From contig NZ_JAHUXH010000024.1 in NCBI RefSeq assembly GCF_019219825.1, forward strand, positions 1 through 64,000: a DNA stretch of 64,000 bases, read 5' to 3'. The notes beneath the pieces are model-generated. The model did no database searches. It saw nothing but the letters and a program-made list of their open reading frames with translations, and had not been told where the DNA came from. Both the position numbers and the translations under genes were made by a program. Position 1 is the first letter of the stretch; every line of letters begins with the position of its first letter. Of this stretch, positions 16,311 to 24,436 are shown piece by piece. Origin of the DNA: Streptomyces sp. TRM70350. GTDB taxonomy: Bacteria > Actinomycetota > Actinomycetes > Streptomycetales > Streptomycetaceae.

Positions 16311-17797
16311 TGTCCGCTCCCCAGGGTCGACTCGTCCCGCCGCAGCGGGAGTTCCACGGTGAAGACCGCGCCGCCCTCCGGACGGTTCGCCGCCCGGACG
16401 GTGCCGCCGTGCATCCGGACGTTCTCCGCCGTGATGGCGAGGCCCAGGCCGCTGCCCTCGGTCCGGGTGCGGGCGGCGTCCGACTTGTAGAAACGCTCGA
16501 AGACGTGGGGCAGCACGCTGTCGGGGATGCCGGGCCCGCTGTCCAGCACCTCGACGACCGCGACCCGCTCCCCGCCCTCGTACAGGCGCAGGTGGACGGG
16601 ACGGGCACCGTGCCGCAGGGCGTTGCCGACCAGGTTCGCGACGACGACGTCGAGGCGGCGCGGGTCGACCCGTCCGCGCAGCGCGTCGGGCGGAGGCAGG
16701 CGGACGTCCACCAGGTCCGTCCAGGCGCGGGCGGCGAGTGTGCGCCGCAGTGACTCGGCGAGGTCGATCTCGTCCAGGTGCAGCACCGCCGCTCCCGCGT
16801 CGAAGCGGGAGATCTCCATCAGGTCGTCCACCAGCCGGGCCAGTTTCACGGTCTCCTCGCTGATCAGCCGGACCGCGGTGGCGGTGTCGGGGTCGAGGTG
16901 GGCGGCGTCCTCGTCGAGGACGTCGGTGACCGCGGACATGGCGGCCAGCGGGGTGCGCAGTTCGTGCGAGACGTCCGCGGCGAACCGGCGGGCCCGGGCC
17001 TCCATGCCGCGCAGTTCGGCTACCGACTCCTCCAGGGCGGCGGCCGTCTCGTTGAACGTGTGCGACAGGTCGGCGAGTTCGTCGGAGCCGTTGACGTCGA
17101 GCCGGGTGTCCAGCCGGCCCTCGGCGATGCTGCGGGTGGCGCGGCGCAGTGCGCGCACCGGCCGCAGCACCCCGCGGGCGGCGAGCAGCGCGAGCAGCAC
17201 GGCGAGGCCGAGGGCGGGCACGGTGGCCCGTTGGACGGCGGTGACCAGGGCGTCGACGTACGCCTGTTCCGTGGTCTGCGGCACGGTCAGGAACACCTGG
17301 ACGCCGGACGCGGGCCCGGTCGCGGCGGTGCCGGCGGTGAAGACGACCGACATGCCGACGACCAGGGAGGTGTGGTCGCCGCTGTCCACCCGCTGGAAGA
17401 CGGTGGCCGTGCTGGAGTCCACGGCCGCGCGCAGGGCCGGCGTCAGCTCCTCGAACGGATCGTCGGGAGCGGAGGTGGCGCTCAGCCCGCCGTAGGCGAC
17501 CAGCACCCGCCAGGTCCCGGCGGGTTCGACGCCGGCCACGTCGGCCGCGAACCGCTGCAGCTCGAACTCGCCCGGTGGGACGGGGAGTTCCGGGGCGAGC
17601 CGGTCGATCTGCGTCCGCAGCAGCTTGATCACGGTGTCCTGGCTCTGCTGGAGCACCCCCGTACGCGCCTCCCGGAAGGTCAGGGCACCGGTGGTCGCGG
17701 CGGTGAGCACGGCGACCAGCGCGAACGCCACCACCAACCGCATGCGCAGACCGCGCAGTTGAGGAACCCTGACACGAGTTCTCAGCAGCCGCCTCAC
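16307..17797 (-). CDS. sensor histidine kinase
   Basis: 496 residues from a GTG that overlaps the response-regulator stop. It has an N-terminal membrane helix (MRLVVAFALVAVLTAATTGA), an extracellular sensor of about 140 residues, a second helix (VPALGLAVLLALLAARGVL), then a HAMP domain. The HisKA phosphoacceptor is in ADVSHELRTPLAAMS, the N box in VVANLVGNALRHG, and the G boxes in DSGPGIPD and GSGLGLAIT. All catalytic motifs are intact. It senses an extracellular cue and phosphorylates the adjacent regulator. The design recalls CseC/AfsQ2-type kinases. Confidence 0.93.
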   Translation of the reverse strand: MRRLLRTRVRVPQLRGLRMRLVVAFALVAVLTAATTGALTFREARTGVLQQSQDTVIKLLRTQIDRLAPELPVPPGEFELQRFAADVAGVEPAGTWRVLVAYGGLSATSAPDDPFEELTPALRAAVDSSTATVFQRVDSGDHTSLVVGMSVVFTAGTAATGPASGVQVFLTVPQTTEQAYVDALVTAVQRATVPALGLAVLLALLAARGVLRPVRALRRATRSIAEGRLDTRLDVNGSDELADLSHTFNETAAALEESVAELRGMEARARRFAADVSHELRTPLAAMSAVTDVLDEDAAHLDPDTATAVRLISEETVKLARLVDDLMEISRFDAGAAVLHLDEIDLAESLRRTLAARAWTDLVDVRLPPPDALRGRVDPRRLDVVVANLVGNALRHGARPVHLRLYEGGERVAVVEVLDSGPGIPDSVLPHVFERFYKSDAARTRTEGSGLGLAITAENVRMHGGTVRAANRPEGGAVFTVELPLRRDESTLGSGQ

Positions 17798-18489
17798 CGG
17801 GACGACGCGAACCGGTAGCCGAAGCCGCGCACGGTCTGGATGTAGCGGGGCTCGCGCGAGGGTTCGCCCATCTTGGCGCGCAGCCGCTTGACGCAGGCGT
17901 CCACCAGGCGCGCGTCGCCGTGGTAGCTGTGTTCCCAGACCGCCTCCAGGAGTTGCTGCCGGCTGAACACCTGGCCGGGCGAGGCGGACAGGGTGAGCAG
18001 CAGCCGCAGTTCGGACGGGGCGAGCGAGACCGGCGCGCCCTGCCAGGTGACCGAGAGGCCGGCCCGGTCGACGGCCAGGTCCCCGTACGTGTCGATCTTC
18101 GGTATCCCACCGTCGGCGGGCGCCCCGGCCGCCCGGCGCAGCACGGCACGGATACGCGCCGCCAACACCCGCGCCTGCACGGGCTTGACCACGTAGTCGT
18201 CGGCACCTGCTTCCAGGCCTACGACGATGTCCTCGTCGTCGCCGCGCGCGGTCGCCATGATGATCGGCAGCGTCTGGTCCAGGGCCCGCATCCCCCGGCA
18301 CACGTCCAGGCCGGGCATGCCGGGCAGCATCAGGTCCAGCACCACGACGTCCGGCCGGAAGGACCGCAGCCGCTCCAGCCCCTCCTCGCCCGTCTCGGCG
18401 GCGGCGACCTCGTGGCTTTGGCGGCGCAGGGCGAGCGCGACGCCCTCCCGTACGGCGGGGTCGTCTTCGATCAGCAGAACGCGTGGCAT
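17794..18489 (-). CDS. OmpR-family response regulator (CseB/AfsQ1-like)
   Basis: 231 residues. The receiver domain has the acidic pocket LIEDD (7-10), phospho-acceptor D52 (VVVLDLMLPGMPG), T80 and K102 (YVVKPVQ). The C-terminal winged helix has the usual ELRLLLTLSASPGQVFSRQQ and VDACVKRLRAKMG then IQTVRGFGYRF. It heads the regulator-kinase-lipoprotein operon with GTGA overlaps. GTTAC-type repeats upstream (18,530-18,582) are candidate binding sites for itself and perhaps for the divergent DUF3152 gene. Confidence 0.94.
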   Translation of the reverse strand: MPRVLLIEDDPAVREGVALALRRQSHEVAAAETGEEGLERLRSFRPDVVVLDLMLPGMPGLDVCRGMRALDQTLPIIMATARGDDEDIVVGLEAGADDYVVKPVQARVLAARIRAVLRRAAGAPADGGIPKIDTYGDLAVDRAGLSVTWQGAPVSLAPSELRLLLTLSASPGQVFSRQQLLEAVWEHSYHGDARLVDACVKRLRAKMGEPSREPRYIQTVRGFGYRFASSR

Positions 18490-18529
18490 GCGCTCAGTAT
18501 CCGCAGAACCTCCACACGCCCGGGACTCT

Positions 18530-18582
18530 GTTACCGGATGATCACATGAGGCCCCAACAGGAGCCCGTTATCATTTCGTTAC
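18530..18582. promoter_or_regulatory. candidate response-regulator boxes, GTTAY-N6-GTTAC type
   Basis: GTTATCATTTCGTTAC at 18,567-18,582 has two half-sites with 11-bp spacing, one base off the reported AfsQ1-type pattern GTnAC-N6-GTnAC. A weaker copy (GTTAC-N6-ATCAC) is at 18,530-18,545. Both lie between the regulator start (18,489) and the DUF3152 start (18,629). Confidence 0.4.
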
Positions 18583-18628
18583 CGTCCGGGCCAGATCCCA
18601 TCACATCGCGGTCACAGCCTGAACCACC

Positions 18629-19513
18629 ATGACCGCGCACCGAGCAACTCCGCCCCGCACCCGCCGCCGCAGGAGCGGCCGCGCGCACGCCGCCGCGCGC
18701 GGGCGCAAGGCACCGCTGTGGGGAGGACTGGCCGCGCTGACCCTGCTCGGGGCCACCGGTTTCGCGGCCGTGGGATGGACGTCCGCGGACCGGGGAGGGG
18801 CGGGAATCGGGGCCGGAGCCGGGGGCGACTCCGCCGCGCGGGACGAGCCCACCGGGCGCGCGGCGTCCAGCCCCGCCCCGCGCAGTCCTTCCGCGAGCCC
18901 GTCCGTCAGCCCGTCGAGTCCCTCCGCCCGCCCTTCCGAGCCGGTCATCCCGGCCACCGGACCGGGCACCTTCACGACCGCTTCCGGCGGGAGTGCCAAG
19001 GTGGGGAAAGGGACGGTCCTGCGCTACCGGGTCGAGGTCGAGGACGGCCTGAAGCTGTCCGCCGCGGCGGTCGCCGAACAGGTGGAGGACATCCTGGCCG
19101 ACCGGCGCGGCTGGACGGCGGACGGCCGCTCGGCGTTCCAGCGGGTGTCGGGCGGCAGCACCGACTTCGTCGTACGCGTCGCGACACCCGGGACCGTGGA
19201 CAAGATCTGCGGTCAGTACGGGCTGGACACCGGCGGCGAGGTCAACTGCAGCGTGGACAAGAACGTGATGGTCAACCTCAAGCGGTGGGAACTGGCAACG
19301 CCCGTCTACGCCAAGGACGTGACGTCCTACCGGGCCCTGATCATCAACCACGAGGTCGGCCATTTCCTCGGGCACGGTCATGTCACCTGCCCCGGCCCGG
19401 GCAAACCTGCTCCCGCGATGATGCAGCAGATCAAGGGCATGCACGGCTGCGTGCCCAACGTCTGGCCGTACGACGACGAGGGACGGTACGTCACCGGCCC
19501 CGCCGTTCCCTGA
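18629..19513 (+). CDS. DUF3152 secreted/membrane-anchored zinc metallopeptidase-like protein
   Basis: 294 residues. It has an Arg-rich cytoplasmic N-terminus, one hydrophobic segment (WGGLAALTLLGATGFAAVGW, residues 31-50) and a long Ser/Pro linker to about residue 108, then the DUF3152 domain. The domain contains HEVGHFLGHGH (241-251), an HExxHxxGxxH zinc site of metzincin type, and Cys pairs (C194/C207, C254/C274) that could form disulfides. It is transcribed divergently from the two-component operon and may be its target (inference). Substrate unknown. Confidence 0.85.
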   Translation: MTAHRATPPRTRRRRSGRAHAAARGRKAPLWGGLAALTLLGATGFAAVGWTSADRGGAGIGAGAGGDSAARDEPTGRAASSPAPRSPSASPSVSPSSPSARPSEPVIPATGPGTFTTASGGSAKVGKGTVLRYRVEVEDGLKLSAAAVAEQVEDILADRRGWTADGRSAFQRVSGGSTDFVVRVATPGTVDKICGQYGLDTGGEVNCSVDKNVMVNLKRWELATPVYAKDVTSYRALIINHEVGHFLGHGHVTCPGPGKPAPAMMQQIKGMHGCVPNVWPYDDEGRYVTGPAVP

Positions 19514-19522
19514 GCGGAGGGC

Positions 19523-19735
19523 TCAGCGCTGGGACCGGGCCAGCACCAGGTTCCCGTCCTCCTCCAGTCGTTCGCGGAGTTCGCCGAGCCCGATCGCGCC
19601 GCTGTAGTACTCCTGGAAGGCGGGCGTGGCGACCTTGTCCTTCCACTCCGGGTAGCCGCGCACGGACTGCGCGGGCGCCGGGCGCAAATTTGCGGCAAGA
19701 GCCGTGCCGGTGGCCCAGCCGCTCTTCGCGGTGTG
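19523..19735 (-). pseudogene. 3' remnant, probably an extracellular solute-binding protein
   Basis: A minus-strand frame reads DPALHTAKSGWATGTALAAN, then SVRGYPEWKDKVATPAFQEY, then a hydrophilic end LARSQR and stop. The tail resembles the C-terminus of ABC-transporter sugar-binding lipoproteins, with no upstream part: beyond about 19,735 the frame loses sense. The family assignment is weak. Confidence 0.35.
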
Positions 19736-19810
19736 CAGGGCGGGGTCCTCAGGGCCTGGGTGCCGGTCAGCAGGGGCGTGTTTTGCGTTAAAGGGGTCTG
19801 AATAGCACAG

Positions 19811-21409
19811 TTACCGCGCGGACACAGCTTCTGGGGCTCCTGCGTCGTGATTCGGTGTCGGGGTGGTGTTCTTCGGGCCACGGGCGAGGATGTAGAGGAA
19901 CAGGCCGGCCATGACGGCGACGCCTGCCCACATGGCCTGCTGCCAGCCGTCGACGAAGGACTGCTGCGCGGTGTGGATCAGGTCCTGCGCGTGGCTGCCA
20001 GTGCTCGGGGCTACCTCGATGGCGTTGGCGATGCCTTCGCGTGCGGTGCCCGCAGCTCCCTGAGGGATGCTGTCGAGCTTGTCGTCGATGGCGCTGCGGT
20101 ATCCGTTGGCCAGGAGCGCGCCGAGCATCGCGACGCCCAGGGCGGTGCCGAATTCGCGGGTGACGTCGTTGAGGGCGGAGGCCACGCCCTGCTTGGCGCG
20201 TGGCAGGGAGCTGGTGATGGCCTCGGTGGAGGGCGTCATGGACAGGCCCATTCCGATGCCCATGGCGAACATGCCGGCGAGGATGGACAGGTAGCCGCCG
20301 TCGACGGAGACGAACAGGGCCATCAGTGCCAGGCCGAGGGTGGACAGGGCGACGCCCACGGTCATGGTCGAGCGGGCGCCGATCTGGGCGGCCATCTTGG
20401 GGGCCAGGCCGGAGGCCATCATCATCATGACGGCCATCGGCATCATCGCCACGGTGGACAGCAGACCCGACCAGCCCAGCACGGCCTGGAAGAACGGGAA
20501 GAGCACGACGGCGATGCCGGCCTGGACGCCGAAGACGACGAGCAGGGTGATCGAGCCGCTGGCCAGGCCGCGCTCACGGAAGAGGCGTACGTCCAGCAGG
20601 GATGCGTCGCGGCGGTGCAGTTCCCAGGCCACGAAGACGATGGCGGCGACGACGCCGACGGCCAGGCTGATCAGGGTGACGGGGTCGGTCCAGCCGCGCT
20701 CGGGGCCTTCCTGCAGGACGAAGATGACGCCGATCACGGCGATGGTGGACACCAGTGCACCGATTGTGTCGAAGGAATGGCTGGAGCGTTCGCGGGAGTT
20801 GGGCACCGACTTCAGCGTCATCGCCAGCGCGACGACGACCAGGACCACGGGCAGCACGAACAGCCAGCGCCAGTCCGCGACGTCGACCAGCAGGGCGGAG
20901 AGGAACATGCCCAGGATGCCGCCGCCTCCGGCGACGCCGGTCCATACGCCGATCGCTCTGCCTCGTTCCTCCTCGGGGAACGTGGAGGTGATGACGGCCA
21001 GCGTGATCGGCATGATCATCGCGGCGCTGATGCCCGCGGCAACGCGGGCACCGATCATCATCGCGGCCGACGGGGCGAGGCCCGCGACGACGCTGGCCGC
21101 GCCGAAGATGATCAGTCCGGTGATCAGCATGGGCTTTCGGCCCAGCCGGTCACCGATCGCGCCGAGCGGCAGCAGCAGAGCGGCCAGGGCCAGGGTGTAG
21201 ATATTGATGATCCACAGGACGGTGGTCTGCGAGGCACTGAACTCGACGGCCATATGAGTCTGGGCGACGTTCAGGCCGGACACCGAGGCGATGACGGCCA
21301 TCAGCGCGATCGAGACGGTGATCAGGATCGCGCGGAGCTGACGCGCATCCGGCGTACCCCCGCCGCTTACTGGTGCGGCCGCCGCCTGGGGAGGCAGGTT
21401 GCTACTCAT
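19811..21409 (-). CDS. MFS drug exporter, DHA2 (14-TM) type
   Basis: 532 residues of repeated hydrophobic helices, the length of the 14-helix DHA2 family. Signatures include the motif GAIGDRLGRKPMLITG after helix 2, ARVAAGISAAMIMPITLAVI in helices 4-5, and the cytoplasmic loop PEEERGRAIGVWTG. It should be a proton-driven efflux pump for hydrophobic drugs or quaternary amines. The Shine-Dalgarno AGAGG lies inside a small palindrome (CCTCTCAAGAGG, 21,415-21,426) that might mask it. It is 135 bp downstream of an FAD oxidoreductase on the same strand and probably in one operon. Confidence 0.93.
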   Translation of the reverse strand: MSSNLPPQAAAAPVSGGGTPDARQLRAILITVSIALMAVIASVSGLNVAQTHMAVEFSASQTTVLWIINIYTLALAALLLPLGAIGDRLGRKPMLITGLIIFGAASVVAGLAPSAAMMIGARVAAGISAAMIMPITLAVITSTFPEEERGRAIGVWTGVAGGGGILGMFLSALLVDVADWRWLFVLPVVLVVVALAMTLKSVPNSRERSSHSFDTIGALVSTIAVIGVIFVLQEGPERGWTDPVTLISLAVGVVAAIVFVAWELHRRDASLLDVRLFRERGLASGSITLLVVFGVQAGIAVVLFPFFQAVLGWSGLLSTVAMMPMAVMMMMASGLAPKMAAQIGARSTMTVGVALSTLGLALMALFVSVDGGYLSILAGMFAMGIGMGLSMTPSTEAITSSLPRAKQGVASALNDVTREFGTALGVAMLGALLANGYRSAIDDKLDSIPQGAAGTAREGIANAIEVAPSTGSHAQDLIHTAQQSFVDGWQQAMWAGVAVMAGLFLYILARGPKNTTPTPNHDAGAPEAVSAR

Positions 21410-21544
21410 TGGTTCCTCTCAAGAGGGGCATGCGGAATCAGCGCCGGAGCAGGGCCGGTCGCCAAAGGTGGTGAAGCAGGAGGTCTGTTCACCGCGCGGA
21501 CTGCAGGTGTGCGGTCGCGCGGTTCAGCTACGGCGGCTGGGGTG

Positions 21545-22558
21545 TCAGGCGGGGGCGTTCTCGGCCTGTGCTGCGGCGAGGGCCGCGTCGGTGTCTGCGG
21601 TGGCCAGGAGGGCGTTGATGTGGGATCCGGCCAGGGCGCCGGCCGCGGCGGACGCGCCGACCTGCGCGGTGAGGTCGGTGGCGTTTCCGGCCACCCACAC
21701 GCCCGGAACGTCGGTGGTGCCGGCCATGGCGGAGGCGAAGCGGCGGCCCGTGTTGTCGGGCAGGTCTTCCATCGGCAGCTTCAGTCCGTCCAGGCCCTCG
21801 GTGCGGGCCTGCATCTGCGTGGCCACCGCGATGACCCGCCGTTCCACGAATGTGCCGTCGACCAGGCGCAGGCCGGCCAGAGCGCCGCCCTCGTCGTTGA
21901 CGACTTCCTGCACCTCGGTCTCGATGTTGCGGATGTTGCGGGCGGCGAACCGGGCGCGCGCGTCCTCGTCCAGGACGGTGCCGCTGGTGAAGTAGACCAG
22001 GTCGTCGGTGAGCTGACGGAACAGCAGTGCGTGGTGGAGGGAGGCGGGGCTGGTTGCGAGGATGCCTATGGGCTTGTCACGGACCTCCCAGCCGTGGCAG
22101 TAGGGGCAGTGCACAACGCTGCGGCCCCAGTGCTCGGCCAGGCCCGGAACCTCGGGCAGGACGTCGCGCAGGCCGGTTGCCACCAGGACGCGGCGCGCGG
22201 AGAGCGTGCGGCCGTCGGCCAGGGTGACGGTGAACCGCAGATCACCGTCGGCCGTGGGGGCGGCGGGCTCGGTGGCGGCCACTTCGCCGAAGACGATCTG
22301 GCCGCCGTACTGGCGTACCTGCTGGCGTCCGCGCTTGAGGATCTCGGGCGGCGGGGTGCCGTCCAGGACGATGAAGCCGTGCATCGCTGCGGCGGGCGCG
22401 TTGCGCGGGGTGCCGTTGTCGATCACGACGACCGAGCGGCGCGAGCGGGCGAGCGTGAGCGCGCCGTTCAGGCCCGCGGCGCTGCCGCCGATCACCACCA
22501 CGTCCACGCTCTCGGCGGGCAGGGTGTCGCTCTCGTAGCGGGAAGTCTGCGCAGACAT
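21545..22558 (-). CDS. thioredoxin-reductase-like FAD/NAD(P) oxidoreductase
   Basis: 337 residues. The FAD-binding motif is VVVIGGSAAGLNGALTLARS near the N-terminus, a CPYC redox-type pair sits in VVHCPYCHGWEVRDKPIGI, the NAD(P) region follows, and the C-terminal FAD motif is GVWVAGNATDLTAQVG. This is the TrxB-like family found beside XRE-cupin regulators and methyltransferases in actinobacteria; some members make disulfides in natural products, others act in detoxification. ATG 22558 is chosen because the upstream extension is non-conserved and crosses the promoter area. Confidence 0.88.
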   Translation of the reverse strand: MSAQTSRYESDTLPAESVDVVVIGGSAAGLNGALTLARSRRSVVVIDNGTPRNAPAAAMHGFIVLDGTPPPEILKRGRQQVRQYGGQIVFGEVAATEPAAPTADGDLRFTVTLADGRTLSARRVLVATGLRDVLPEVPGLAEHWGRSVVHCPYCHGWEVRDKPIGILATSPASLHHALLFRQLTDDLVYFTSGTVLDEDARARFAARNIRNIETEVQEVVNDEGGALAGLRLVDGTFVERRVIAVATQMQARTEGLDGLKLPMEDLPDNTGRRFASAMAGTTDVPGVWVAGNATDLTAQVGASAAAGALAGSHINALLATADTDAALAAAQAENAPA

Positions 22559-22641
22559 GTCGCGCCCTTTCGTCGTACGTGGCCCCCCGTGCTGGACCAT
22601 CTGTATTCGACGTTAAGCCCGCATTGCAGTGAAGGCATAAC

Positions 22642-23256
22642 ATGTTGCCTATGACGCAAGGAGATGGGCAGCTGGACAGCCTGGTACGCAAACGGATCCG
22701 CGCCCTGCGGGTCGCACAGGGCTGGTCCCTGGAGGAACTGGCCACCCGCGCCAACCTCAGTCAGTCCTCGCTCAGCCGCATCGAGAACGGTCAGCGCCGC
22801 CTCGCCCTCGACCAGCTCGTCACCCTCGCCCGCGCTCTGGACACCACCCTGGACCAGCTCGTGGAGAACGCCGCCGACGACGTCGTCATCAGCCCGATGA
22901 TCGACGGCACCCACGGCCTGATGCGCTGGCCCATAAAGGGCGTCCCCGGCATGAGCGTCATGCGTCAGCGGATGACCGAACCGCCGCCCGACAATCCCGC
23001 CCGCATGCGCGCCCACCCCGGCCGCGAATGGCTGGTGGTCCTGTCCGGTACGGCAATCCTGATGCTCGGCCACCGCCGGTTCCGCATCGAGACCAATCAG
23101 GCCGCCGAGTTCCCCACCATGATGCCGCACGCGATCGGCGCCGAGGGCGGGCCGTGCGAGATCATGGGCATCTTCGACCGCGACGCCCGCCGCGGCCACC
23201 AACGCGACACCGACGAGTCCGGCGACTGCGACAGCGCACGGGGCCCCTGTGGGTAG
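22642..23256 (+). CDS. XRE-family regulator with C-terminal cupin
   Basis: 204 residues. HTH_3 at about residues 14-65: VRKRIRALRVAQGWSLEELA then TRANLSQSSLSRIENGQRR. The C-terminal part from about residue 100 is a small cupin barrel (REWLVVLSGTAILMLGHRRF, later EFPTMMPHAIGAEGGPCEI), a probable ligand sensor. GAAGG lies six bases before ATG 22,642. It is divergent from the FAD oxidoreductase-MFS unit and likely controls it. The sequence around the start (AACATGTT) is palindromic and might be part of its operator. Confidence 0.9.
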   Translation: MLPMTQGDGQLDSLVRKRIRALRVAQGWSLEELATRANLSQSSLSRIENGQRRLALDQLVTLARALDTTLDQLVENAADDVVISPMIDGTHGLMRWPIKGVPGMSVMRQRMTEPPPDNPARMRAHPGREWLVVLSGTAILMLGHRRFRIETNQAAEFPTMMPHAIGAEGGPCEIMGIFDRDARRGHQRDTDESGDCDSARGPCG

Positions 23257-23331
23257 CGCCCGTGCGAGAACGGTGGTGTGCCGCCAGAAGAGAGGGATTT
23301 TGCGTGGCAGGCAGCACACAGAGCGACCTCT

Positions 23332-23346
23332 TTGCGTAGTGCGCAA
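23332..23346. promoter_or_regulatory. TTGCG-N5-CGCAA inverted repeat before the methyltransferase
   Basis: A perfect 5-5-5 inverted repeat about 40 bp upstream of the methyltransferase start. A further TTGCG (about 23,300) and CGCAA (about 23,354) flank it. It suits a dimeric repressor, but no regulator is assigned. Confidence 0.3.
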
Positions 23347-23387
23347 GCAGTCGCGCAATTCACGCATGAGGTGCCTACGGTCGTGCC

Positions 23388-24260
23388 ATGACCCCAGCTC
23401 ACGACCACACCCCTCACCATCGCGGCTCGCACGGCCACCACTCAGAGCACGACGACAGCGGCCAGGCGGAGATCCTTGACCTGGACGCCGAGGTGCTCGC
23501 CGAGCACATTGCGTCCATCACCGCCTGGCTCCCGCTGAAGTCCGAGCCGCGCCAGATCGTGGACCTGGGCTGCGGCACCGGTGCGGGCACTTTTGCCCTC
23601 CTTGAACGCTTCCCCGACGCGCACGTCATCGCCGTCGACGTCTCCGCCGGCCACCTGCAGCTCCTGCGCGAGAAGGCATGCGCCCGCGGCATGCAGGACC
23701 GTGTGCGCACCGTGCAGGCCGACCTCGACACCGACCACTGGCCCGACCTCGGCACACCAGGCCTGGTGTGGGCCTCCGCTTCCATGCATCACATGGCCCG
23801 CCCCGACCGCGCACTGGCCGACGTCCACGAACTGCTCGCGCCGGGCGGCCTGTTCGCCGTCGTGGAACTGGACGGTTTCCCCCGCTTCCTGCCCGCCCAC
23901 GCGCCCGAGGGCCAGCCTGGGCTCGAAGAGCGCGCCCATGCCGCAACCGACAGCTATCACGCCGAACACGTACCCCACCGCGGTGCCGACTGGGGGCCGA
24001 TGCTGACCGCCGCAGGGTTCACCGTCGAGGACGAGCGCACCATCACCGTGAACATCGAAGGCAACCGCAGTCAGGCCATCGGCCGCTACGCCCACGGCAG
24101 CCTGCAGCGCATCCGCGGCGCCGCCGCACCTGCACTCAGCCCCGAAGACCTCGTCGCACTCGACGAACTCCTGGATGTCGACAGCCCACACAGCATCCTG
24201 CGCCGAAGCGACCTCGCGGTCCGCACCGAGCGCACCGTCTGGGCAGCCCGCCGCGCCTGA
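23388..24260 (+). CDS. class I SAM-dependent methyltransferase with His-rich N-terminus
   Basis: 290 residues. SAM-binding motif I is VDLGCGTGAG (58-67), the acidic motif II is VIAVDVSAGHLQLLREKA, and the post-motifs are GLVWASASMHHMARPDRALA and LLAPGGLFAVVELDG. It follows the XRE gene by about 130 bp and may belong to the same detoxification module. The first 25 residues (HDHTPHHRGSHGHHSEHDD) contain eight or more histidines, suggesting metal binding. Small-molecule substrate unknown. Confidence 0.88.
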   Translation: MTPAHDHTPHHRGSHGHHSEHDDSGQAEILDLDAEVLAEHIASITAWLPLKSEPRQIVDLGCGTGAGTFALLERFPDAHVIAVDVSAGHLQLLREKACARGMQDRVRTVQADLDTDHWPDLGTPGLVWASASMHHMARPDRALADVHELLAPGGLFAVVELDGFPRFLPAHAPEGQPGLEERAHAATDSYHAEHVPHRGADWGPMLTAAGFTVEDERTITVNIEGNRSQAIGRYAHGSLQRIRGAAAPALSPEDLVALDELLDVDSPHSILRRSDLAVRTERTVWAARRA

Positions 24261-24436
24261 TCCCGGGCCGCCCCGTTGTCTGTCGGGCAGCGCCGACAGC
24301 CAGTTACTTGCTTCATACGCGACCACTGCCGCGCACCCGCGTGCGTGTCGTCGGCTGAGCAACCATGCCCGCGCACGCCTCGCGCGGCGCTACCGCCGCG
24401 CACCCACGGCGCGGTGGAGACGAAGGGAGTACCTCC

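Noticed and set aside
19847..22654. Very long open frame on the plus strand opposite the MFS and FAD oxidoreductase genes
   Set aside because: His/Gly/Asp-rich translation with no motif. It is the antisense of two genes with clear families; high GC suppresses stops.
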